From Hordeum vulgare subsp. vulgare (Eukaryota > Streptophyta > Magnoliopsida > Poales > Poaceae), in NCBI RefSeq assembly GCF_904849725.1, contig NC_058520.1:322969186-323033185 (forward strand): a stretch of 64,000 nt of DNA. Reading direction: 5' to 3'. How positions within the stretch are numbered: position 1 is the first letter of the stretch; each line of letters begins with the position of its first letter. Under the pieces are notes generated by a model, which had not been told where the DNA came from, did no database searches, and was given only the letters and a program-made list of their open reading frames with translations. The translations under genes were made by a program, and so were the position numbers. Below are positions 34,458-44,015 of this stretch, piece after piece.

Positions 34458-35560
34458 CTCGACGGTTGCCGGCGGCGAGCTGGGCTAGAAGAGGCGCGAG
34501 AGACGGACCCTGACTGGATCCACTGTGGGGGAGCGGTTGTGGGCGCGAGGAGGAAGAGAGGAGGCATAGGGCCGCTATGGGCACGGGGGAGGAAGAAGGA
34601 GGCACAGAGCATGGGGTGAGATAAGTGGGAAGGCGAGGCAATGGCGTCCTCGGCCTGCTCCCTCCCCCTCTTAAAGCCCTCGGAGGTGGAGGGGCGTGCG
34701 GGATCCGTTACGCTCACGACCCCCACCTCCCCACGATCTTTGCGCATTAAAAGCGTGTGGGGAACGCCAACCGACGGGGTCCAGCCATAGAAGATCCGCG
34801 CGTGGGCTGAGGCGGGCCAGGCTAGCCCTCTAGCGTAGTCCCATCACGCAAAAAGTGGTGGGCTGCCGCTCACCGTTGGCCGACGCGTGGCGCATGCCAG
34901 TCGGCACCGGAACCGAGGCGACACGGGGAACCCGAGGCGTAGTGACCGCCTGTGGGGAAGCGACCGGCTGTGACCAGGGTCAGCCTCGGCCCGGCCGGCT
35001 GTCGCTCCCGCTAGCATCGAACCTTGCTGCCTGTTGGCTCTGACCAGCCGACCCACCTCGACAAGTCCTTCAGGTGCAGGAGCAAAAACCGCTGTCCCCC
35101 CTCGCCCGGAGGCCTCCGGACCCCAACGGTTTCTGGTACTAATGGGGATACTACTCCTTGGTATACCAAGAGTGGAGATTAGCCGTCTCCAAGACATTTG
35201 GGGCGGCCTGGCCCCGCAGAACGGCTGGCGATAGCCGGCCCGTTCGGCACACGAGTTCGTCCAGCTCGCAATAGCCGACCCCTTTGTCCAACGTAGGCCC
35301 GACCGGCTGGCGACAGTCGGCCCCCTTTGGTCCACGCATACCTGGCTAGCTGGCGATAGCCGACCACCCATTAAACGCGTGTATGGTGGGGCTCGGCTGG
35401 CCTACCGCCAGTCGGACGCCCGACTCCCTTCCCATCCGTCCATACCGTCGTATGCACACAAGACAGGACGAATAATGAGAGGCTATCACGGATCACGGCA
35501 GCAGTATGTGCTGACATATACAGCCCCGCTGCGGCGTGATGATGGGAGGGTTAGCAAGGC
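34458..35560 (+). other. E 3' region between antisense gene start and 3' LTR
   Basis: GC-rich, no supported gene. On the minus strand it would hold the promoter of the antisense gene: there is AT-poor DNA with no clear TATA. Includes a small tandem array (35219-35385) and a purine-rich stretch GATGATGGGAGGG (35538-35550) that could be the polypurine tract. Confidence 0.5.
35219..35385 (+). repeat. Imperfect ~40-bp tandem repeats near E's 3' LTR
   Basis: About four diverged units, each carrying GGCTGGCGATAGCCGGCCC or a variant (35222, 35262, 35307, 35350) followed by a TTTGTCCA- or GGTCCACG-like tail. Subterminal tandem repeats of this type are common in Tat elements. Confidence 0.55.
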
Positions 35561-36085
35561 TATAGGGACCCCGACCCTGACCGGCCAAGGCGGTCCTGTA
35601 GCCACGTTCCCCTCTATTGCCTGCGTCGTGATGGCTCAGCGCGTCGGCCGGTGATGCACATGACCGGCGGCCCCCGCGACAAGACTCAATCGTAGGTGGC
35701 CTCCATAGCCGGCCCCCACCTTGTATCCTACCGTTGCCAGTGTAACCCCTGGCTGCACTATAAAGCCTCAGCCATGCCCACCGACAGAGGCAGGTTCCAG
35801 AGGTGAAACACGTAGGAGAAACATGCATAGAGCACGACATGAGGCAGCGAGACCGACAACCAGTGCTCCAACTCCCTTCGTGCGAACAGCTCAAGGAGCA
35901 ACCTTTGTATTGTGATTCATATATAATCACACAGGCATGACTAGGGGTTTTACCTCATCGGAGGGCCCTGAACTTGGGTAAACCAGCATCATGTGTGTTG
36001 CGCCTATATCCGTTCCGAGACGCCCATCGACCCCAAATCACGAGTTAAGCCACCCCATGGAATCTGTCCCAGAAATACCACGACA
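35561..36085 (+). repeat. 3' LTR of element E
   Basis: 525 bp, TATAGGGACCCC … TACCACGACA. The start is TA instead of the standard TG. It matches 16795-17353 with many substitutions and a few indels, one of which removes about 12 bp near 36018. TATAAA at 35759-35764. The next five bases are AAAAG. Confidence 0.85.
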
Positions 36086-36499
36086 AAAAGTTTCCTCAAG
36101 TATAAGTATTTTGGTACATCGAAAGTATAAACAAAATCATGAACTATATAACGTTAGCTTTACGAAACACATGGTTACTAGGCCAATCCACTACTAACCC
36201 GTTGTATGCAACACAGTCTTGTGTTTCGCTCGGTACATATTCCCCGAGAGCAACTCGTTGGGGAGCACTCCCTCAAAAGCCTCCCAACGATCATTCACAT
36301 GTGCTGCCATGGCGCGTTCTCAGTCGTTGCCACGTGTCGCACTATGAGCGTTCCATTCGGTCATTTTTTCCGCACGCGTTTTTTGGCTTTTTAGATTGGT
36401 TTTATCCGAGTTTTTTGGTGTTCCGTTTTTTCACCGGTCTTTTGTAGCTTTTGGACAAAAAAACAATTTTTTGCACGAAAAAACGCATTTTTTGGATTT
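36086..36499. other. Unclassified DNA right of E
   Basis: A short AT-rich stretch, then from about 36236 a block CCCCGAGAGCAACTCGTTGG … GCCTCCCAACG, resembling the ends of decayed Triticeae DNA transposons, but I found no matching inverted end downstream. No gene is supported. Confidence 0.35.
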
Positions 36500-36820
36500 T
36501 TACGAAAGGCACGGTTTTGCTTTCACTGACGTGCCTCTCAGAAAGGAAAAAACGAGAGGCGATATTTTGCTTCTGTAAGAGGCATGATTTTCCCTTAGCG
36601 TGAGGCACGACCGTGCCTCTCGGAAAGAAAAAAAATCTAGGTTTTTTATGAGAGGCACGGGTTCTCTTACGCGAGAGGCACGGTTGCCCTCGCGAAAGGC
36701 ACGGCCGTGCCTCTCACAAAGAAAAGAACATGTTTTCTACTTTTTTCTACGAGAGACACGGTTTCGCTTCCGCAAGAGGCATGATTTTGCCTTCCCGAGA
36801 TGCACGAAAACATGGTTTTT
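36500..36820. repeat. Diverged GAGAGGCACGG repeats
   Basis: At least ten irregular copies of GAGAGGCACGG or its complement CCGTGCCTCTC, alternating in orientation and separated by T-rich spacers and AGAAAAGAAAA tracts. The mixed orientation can fold back on itself. I recognise the style from decayed Triticeae DNA transposons but cannot name the superfamily. Confidence 0.6.
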
Positions 36821-39458
36821 TGTGTGTTTTTTCATAAAAAAGATCGTTAAAACCTACCAACATGTGGTCTAGTTTTAAAGATCTCGATGCGAGAAACCCA
36901 ACGGTAAAAATGGTTCGAGATTTGAATGCACGGTTTAAAGATAAAAAAATTTAAAAATACGAATCTATTAAAAAAAGGGAAAACTCCCACATGTTTCACT
37001 TGTCGCAACCTCGAAAGGCAAGAGTGATTTTTAAAAGATATACTCTTTAATTTGTGATTTCTCTATTCCCCGTGCGACACGTGTATGCTCTCTATGTGTT
37101 TCAAACCGGCCCAAGGAGTATAGTTCCCGCTTCCAGTTTTTGGAACGTTCTAGAGCATTTCAAGATCTTTTTCTTTTTTCTTTTTTCATGTTCTTTTTAT
37201 TTAATATCCAATTTTTGTTTCGTTTCGCGAACATTATGACTTAATTGAATTAAAAATGATCAAATACAAAAAAATCATCAAATACAAAAGGTTAATCAAA
37301 ACTGAAGTAATATTCATCATTGCTTTGAAAACTGTTCACAAATTTCCAATAAAGTCATCAAATTCAAAATTATTCGTATAGTTCAAAACTTGTCCATACG
37401 ATTCTATATTTGAATATATGAACAATTACTACCAATTCGAGAACGGTTCTATAAGTTGCGAACATGTTGGAGAAATTATGAACATTCTTTTCAATAATAA
37501 AAAATTTCTTTATTCGTGATCATTTTTACAATAAAATATTTTTGTCTAATTATTAATATTGTACAAACTCCTTATCATTTTTTCTAGACCCATGGACATT
37601 TTTTTTATTCATGAACATTTTTACAAATTCACAGAATGTTTTTACAAATTCACAAATACTTTTAATAAAAAACGTTTTTGCAAATTCGTGGTAATTTTGA
37701 AATTACATTTATTTTTAATCCTGGACATTTTTTAATGAAGTGAATGAAACAGAAACAAAAAAATGAAAGAGAAAAAACAGGTGCAGCCGACCCCACGTGG
37801 CGAGGCCCAAAGTCGCGCCTCGGCAAGCAATGGGTGTGCGTCGGTTGGGGAAGAGGCCAGGGACTCATCCAGAATAGAGCGGACGTATGGTGTTGGCACT
37901 TCACGCCGAATGGTAGGCTGGCCCACATGACAAGTGCTCAAATCGCCCTTGCTCGAGGGCTGCTTGTGGGGTCCCCGTTGACCAGTTGACTATTCAAACC
38001 ATTAACTTCAAAGATACTAAAACAAAACATTATAAAAATCCTAAAAATTGAGATTTCAAAAAAGCTCATTCAGATTTTTTTAAATCCATCAAATTTAAAA
38101 AAAGGTTCACAAAACGTTCATTCATTTGAAATAGAGTTCATTCAATTCGAAAAAAGTCATCAAATTTTTTTTTAATTATTCATTCCGAAAAGTTCAAAAA
38201 AAATTTAAAAAGTTCATAGATTTTTAAGAATAGTTCATAGAATTTTTTTTAAAGAAAGTTCATTAAATTTGAAAAAAAATCATGTATTCCAAAAAATTGA
38301 ATTTGAATAAAATTTCACCAAATTTGGAAAGCACTCTTCAATCTTGGAAAAGTTTCATCCAATTTGAAAAAACTTCATGTAATCTAAAAATAGTTGATGG
38401 AATTTGAAAAAGTGTTCATCAAATTTGTAAAAAAATCGTCAATTTTAAAAAGGTTCACCGATTTGAAAGAAGGCGATATTCTTAAATAAAATCACTCATT
38501 TAGAAGAACAAAAAAGGAAAGAAAAGGGAAACAAGGAAAAACTGAATAAAACCCTTTGTAAACTAAACCGTAATTTGGGAAAATCTATTTGGGATTCTTG
38601 TGGAAGCTTCACAAACCCGGGCTTTCGTGAACATGAAGAAACGAAATAAAATGCAGAAGCAAAATTTCTTTGCGCACTAGAGAGGCGATGTCCCGGTGGT
38701 TAGAGAGTTTGAATCTCAATTCACACACATATTTTAACATTTCTAAAAGACAATAGCAAACATAATGGGCTGGCCTAGCTTGGGCAATGTAATGGGTGCC
38801 TGGTGCGCCAAATAGATGTGCAGCGGACGTATATATTGAACTAGGACATATGTCTGTGCGTTGTAACGGAAAGAAAAAAATTAGCGTGCATGTACAAACA
38901 CAAAAACATGCGCTTCGGCACAAAGAAAACTTTCATCCTTTAAAATGACCACCAATGCAGTACGACATCTGAACGATGCCATCGCGAGCAGACACACAAA
39001 CAAACTGAGGTTTAGAAGAAATGTGGAACCATGATATACTCTGTTTGCAAGGTATTATTATTAGACTGATGGATCACTTAGTATCAACCACACAATAATG
39101 ATAAAATAAGACTTGGTGTCGATGGCAAGGATGCGAGGTTACACATATTTTCCCCTTATATTGTTCTAGACCGAACAGGTTCAGACTAAAACCTCCCTTC
39201 AATAGCCAACAATTATTTTCTATAATGCATGTAGAGACGTCATGCATCTCATGCACACTTCCATCCATCTTTTTTCATGCACAATTCCTTTCATCCTTGC
39301 ATTCCATAATAATTCCCTAACAATTCCTTTTTATAGTGCATGTAGAGACGTCATGCATCTCATTCCTTTTAATCATCCAATCTCCTTGCATCCCATAATA
39401 ATCCTCATATCCTTCCATCCTTTCATAACCCACAATTTCCTTTCACAAGGTACGTATG
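36821..39458. other. AT-rich repeat-rich DNA between E and F
   Basis: No gene is supported. From 37250 to 38490 there are dozens of degenerate TTCATCAAATTTGAAAA-like units (also TTCACAAATT), interrupted by a GC-rich island (37790-37990). At 38695-38720 GGTGGTTAGAGAGTTTGAAT looks faintly tRNA-like. At 39221-39252 and 39332-39363 a 32-bp segment (GTGCATGTAGAGACGTCATG core) is duplicated with a 111-bp offset. Taken together it looks like one or more very decayed DNA transposons. Confidence 0.4.
39454..39458. repeat. Left target-site duplication of F
   Basis: GTATG, repeated exactly at 54983-54987 on the other side of F. It proves the LTR inserted here and fixes its ends. Confidence 0.85.
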
Positions 39459-39835
39459 TGAAAGCACATATACTTCCTTGGTGATTTTCATAATTCATGA
39501 CAACGTACATTGTCGCTTGAACCAACAATTTTACCTAGATGTTTCAGGTTTAGTCCATGAAGTGTTGTGGCTTAAAGTTTATGTGCAGATGCCCCTGGAT
39601 GCAAGAATGGAATAATATTGGCTCAGACTTCAAGCAAGAAGACTCTTTATTTTATATTTGTGAGAAATCACTTTTGAGTCCATAGAAAAGCCAATACTAT
39701 TAAAAGGGGGTGAAGTAGTAAAATGAACTCATTGCTCAAATGCTCAAAGTTAGCCACCAAAACACTCAGTCATTTTTTCCACATATCCACTCAGTCAAGT
39801 TCCACATATACAAATTCCGTGTAACTAACACTGCC

Positions 39836-40125
39836 ATATCGGAACCATCGAGTTTGAACCTAATACATAACCCTAGCCATTCCCACCAAATCGGTGCAAC
39901 CGAAACTGCATCGGTGCTACTGAGTTTGGGTGACCAACATTCTGTTGTCGAGATACACAAAAACGGAATTCCCGATTTTGAGTATCGGCGCCACCGAGTT
40001 TGGCCATCTGACCGTTAGTCACCTTTTCGGTGCCACCGAGTTCTCTATATCGGTCTCACCGAGATTCAAAAGTTCACACATTTGAGCTAATCGATACCAC
40101 TGAGTTGTCCACTTCGGTGTCACCG
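39836..40125 (+). repeat. Cluster of CGGTGCCACCG palindromes in the F LTR
   Basis: About eight units near 39836, 39889, 39909, 39983, 40027, 40050, 40088 and 40111, the best being TTCGGTGCCACCGAGTT. The core CGGTG-C-CACCG is palindromic around one base. It lies just upstream of the TATA-like site, as in A, but the core sequence is different. Confidence 0.75.
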
Positions 40126-40183
40126 AGTGTGCACTTTTGTGTGTAACAGTTGGATTTTGACTGCTTCCTATACATACCCCTTC

Positions 40184-40188
40184 ACCCA
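40184..40188. repeat. Left target-site duplication of G
   Basis: ACCCA, repeated at 54190-54194. It shows G inserted in F and proves that the odd left LTR end (TGTCCTTG…) is the true boundary. Confidence 0.85.
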
Positions 40189-43100
40189 TGTCCTTGTAAG
40201 GAGCATTTCCTTGTAAGGAGTGCTACTAAAGTTCATGACTAGGTAACCGAACCCCATACATATCAAGTACGACACACGTACGCATGGCATACCGATATGT
40301 ATAGATACATCGATGGCATCACAACATAACCATAAACATACAAGCTTTATTTAAGAGGCTCGGAAGAGCCACACACATAATATTACACATTAAGGGTCTC
40401 AAGACCCATAATAGCAGTCATTCAGTTACAAGCCATCGGAATAGTTTAAAACTGTCTGGGTACGGACAGGTGCAACTAAAAGGCACATGGCCTGACTATA
40501 CTACAGACCTAACGTAGGGCCAGATCGTAGCTGGGACACCACCTACTCGTCGTCGTCAATGTCTACGAAGAACCCTCCATTAGGGTCATTAGCAACCTCT
40601 GCAACATTTATTAAGAAAACATGAGTACGAAGGTACTCAGCAAGACTTTAGGATAACTATCTACTCATGCAAAGTATCAAGAAGGTATTGTGGGGTTTCA
40701 TGCGGAAAGCCAGCATTTGACTCGTGGTTAGACAACTTGCATTTTTAAATAATTTTGACAACTTGATTTCTCGCACACGAGTCCACTAACACCACAACAA
40801 TACACCATCGTGGGATCATTCTGTCTCCATTCAGAAATGCCGTCCACGACACTCACGCTTATCTTGACAATTTTATGAGTAGCCATTTAAGTTATCTATG
40901 AACAACATATGTCTCCAAGTAGTCCATATCCGCGGACGCGGCTATTCGAATAGATCATAACCCTGCAGGGGTGTACTTCGTCACACACGCTCTCGCCACT
41001 TATCGCCATGTGCACGTCATGCACCTCGGCAACCTTCAAGCGGAAACCTAGCGAGGGAGTCGGCCACGACCGTTAACCACACTAGTACCTAGTCCAGGTT
41101 TATGCCTATCTGAGAGTAACCCGTACGGAAGTCCGGCCGAGGTTTCCGCCACGGCCTCAAACGATCTGCGCAGGGTTCCCAAGCCCACCATCCGGGTGCC
41201 ACTTGGTACACCATGCCACTGCCTACTGCATCACGGCCCACCTCTCAGGTCAGCACCATGCACGGCCTCAAGCATTACTATAAACACCACAAACTAATTG
41301 CAACTCCTGGACCGAGTACTAAGCAATTAATAGGCCGAGCGGGGTCATATTTTAGGGCCCAGCATGTGGTAGTATCTAGTCTTGGATTACATACACGGAA
41401 CTCAGTTCCTAAGGACGGTTCCAATGAAACAACCCGCCATGTACTCCTACACAGCCTTTCACCGGTACCTTTACCAAATCAGATTCAACACACAACCTTT
41501 GCTTACCGAACGCATTCTCACAATTCTGTTCATCTCCCAGATGACAGAGCATACACAACTCTAAGCATAGCATGCATAGCAGGATAAGGCATATCATGGC
41601 TCAAGCAACTACCAGGTATGCTAGGTTGCATGGTTCGGCTATTTACTGTGACAAGGATAGGTCATGCAAAGGAAGTGGGTTCAACTAACAGGGCAAAAGC
41701 AGTTGAAGCATTTGATCCTAATGCAATAAATAAGTGCAGGAGCAAGAACATGGGATTTATCGGGATGATCAAAAATGGTTGCTTGCCTTGTTGCTCAGAG
41801 GAGGGACAATATCCGTCAGACGGATATTCGGTGGAATCCAGGGGTGCGGAGCCTACCGAAATGAATGACAACAATCAATAACAATCATATGCAAACAAGA
41901 TGATGCATGAGCATGGCATGAGAATGCAAGGTATTAAACTAATATAGCTAGCATGTATTAGGTTTGAAGTTGATTTGAATCAAATTCAAATATCACTTCA
42001 AACGAGGTATTCTCGGATACCGTTTTAATTGATTCGACCTGATGCTCAGATCAATTTGAGGTTAACATGCATGGGATGACATGTTAAGTTGCTGGTTTGT
42101 AATTAGAACAGTGTTTGATCATGTCATTCATAATGAAATTTAAATATTTTCCATATTCCATTTATAAAGTATTTATAAGAATTGACTTATTAATTAATTT
42201 ACATGTTTGGGTTCTGTAACATTTTCAAACATGTTTGAAAATAGCATATTCAGATTCCTTGAATTTTTCTTATACTTTTTCATATATAAATTATTTTCAT
42301 TGGAGTTACAGATTAATTTCTATGAATTTTTGAAGTTTTAAACATTTCTGGAATTATTCTTATACTGGAAGATACTTTTACTGCATCAGCATGACATAAG
42401 CAGGTCCAACTGGCCGTTAAAAGTCCAACCTGACCAGTGGGACCCACTGGTCAGTGTCTCTGGTCAATTTTAGATTAGGATTAATCTTATTTAGTTAATT
42501 AAACTCACTGGCCCCACATGTGAGTGTCTTATTAATTTATCTGATTTATTTTTATTATCTCTAAACTATCCAGAGGCTGGCCCCACCCGTCAATGGCTCA
42601 GGCCAGCTGAGATCCACCGGCGGCGAGGTCGTCCTCGTCGGCGGGGAGCCTCCGGCGAGCACCAGAACGTCGGGGGGGCTTGAAAACGGCGCATAGAGGG
42701 CCAAACGATGCGCGGAGAGCACCAGAAGAACGACACTTCTCCCGCGGTTCCATTTCTGCACTTAGCCGGGGCTGATCTGGCCGGAGATGACGCCAGCGAC
42801 GAGCTTGGCAGCGGCCAAGGTTCGGGCGTCATCGGGGTCTTTGATACAGAGGGAACTACGCACGGTTCTCAGCTCCTACAGCACCTACGCGACAGCCTGA
42901 AGCTACAGGTGGCCTCAGATGGACGAGCTGATCACCGGAGGGCTACCGACGACGAGCTCCTACGGCAGATCTTGTCGGGCTCCGGTGGAACTAGGCCTAG
43001 AGAAGGGGATCGACGGGGAGATCTTGGGGGAAAGAAGCGCAAGCTCACGAGGAGTGCAGTGGTGGCGCTAGATTGCTCGGGGACGGCCTGGAGAGGGAGA

Positions 43101-43981
43101 ACGCCGGCGACGAACTTCGATGACCCGAGGAAGAATACAACTGCTTCTCGTCGATTCACTGCATCTGGGCGTCGGGCTCGTGGCTAGGGAGCGTCAGGGA
43201 GTTGCGGCGGAGCTAATGCGCGGCTCAGAAGGAAGGAGGGGAGGCTAGAACGACGGCGAGCTCGAGCTCTGCTCGGGCTCCAATGGCGGGAGAAAGAAAC
43301 GGGGCAGAGGGGGAGAATGGGCACGGGGACAGATAGGGACGGGCTCGGGGAGCTTATCCACGTGCTTGCCAGCGCGAAGTGGCGGCCAGGCAGCCAGGGA
43401 GGTGCGTGGAGGCGCGCGGCGACGCGGCGGCCACCTCCTGCTCCTACTGGCGAGGAGGAAGACGACAGGAGGAGCTGGGCTGGGCCGGTTAGGCGACAGG
43501 TAAGGTTTTCTCATTTTTTTCTGTTTTGTTTCTGTTTTAAATACTGAAATTGATTTACTAATTATTTCAGCTCCCAAATGGTTTGTAAAACTATGTTGAG
43601 CACCCCAGAATATTTGTTGGAATATTTCCAACCATTCCTAAAGTTTTCAACATTTTTGAAAGTTTAAAGTTTCTGATTTCAAATTTAAAACTTGAAACCA
43701 GTAGCTTTTTGCATTTATTTAAAATGCTTAAAATGTCAAGAAAATGGTTTTCTTCATTGCTCATTTACTTTCATGATTTATCAAAAAGTTTGAACTTTTC
43801 TTGAGGCCATTTTGGGTTCATTGATTTTAACTAGTTTGAGATTTCCTTTATTTAAAGAAGTGGCTAGGGTTTGAGTTTTTTCCTTCACCACTTTCTTTGT
43901 TCTTGTTGAAAAATTCTTAGATGCAATGCAAAGAAGACATGAGCACAAGACTAACTTACTTAAGGTCTCAGGGATGTGACA
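40189..43981 (-). repeat. 3' LTR of element G, with a terminal deletion
   Basis: 3793 bp. On the + strand it begins TGTCCTTGTAAGGAG where the other LTR begins TGTCGGGACCCC; about 400 bp after TGTC are gone and a 12-bp direct copy of CCTTGTAAGGAG fills the joint. Its inner end is GATGTGACA. It includes a GC-rich block (about 42580-43500) and an A+T-rich remainder. Confidence 0.9.
42580..43500 (-). other. GC-rich block in the G 3' LTR
   Basis: A 900-bp GC-rich island in an otherwise AT-rich LTR. On the element strand it looks like a transcribed GC-rich leader following the AT-rich U3. On the opposite strand an unbroken frame of 159 codons (42708-43187) is present, and the same frame is kept in the other LTR. 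I do not call it a gene; see the finding. Confidence 0.5.
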
Positions 43982-44000
43982 ACTTACCCCCACTCAAAGG
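43982..44000 (-). promoter_or_regulatory. Polypurine tract of G
   Basis: On the minus strand CCTTTGAGTGGGGGTAAGT immediately precedes the 3' LTR. This is the usual place of the plus-strand primer. Confidence 0.65.
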
Positions 44001-44015
44001 AATCTCGTCCCGAGA

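Larger units (their letters stand above)
16795..36085 (+). mobile_element. Element E: Tat-lineage gypsy retrotransposon, degenerate, split by D
   Basis: A 19.3-kb span (12.9 kb without D). Order: 5' LTR, tRNA-Lys primer site, gag, protease, RT, RNase H, D insertion, second RNase H, proline-rich linker, integrase, a 5.4-kb 3' region that holds an antisense intron-containing gene and tandem repeats, and the 3' LTR. The second RNase H before integrase, the long 3' region and the antisense ORF all fit the Tat lineage (Ogre/Retand/Grande relatives). Coding regions are GC-rich and broken by many stops and several frameshifts, so the copy is old. Confidence 0.85.

Noticed and set aside
36600..36872. 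Frames within the GAGAGGCACGG repeats
   Set aside because: Built of repeated R/K/F codons caused by the repeat, not a protein.
38695..38722. tRNA-like stretch GGTGGTTAGAGAGTTTGAATC
   Set aside because: Box spacing is wrong and no arms pair; kept only as a remark.
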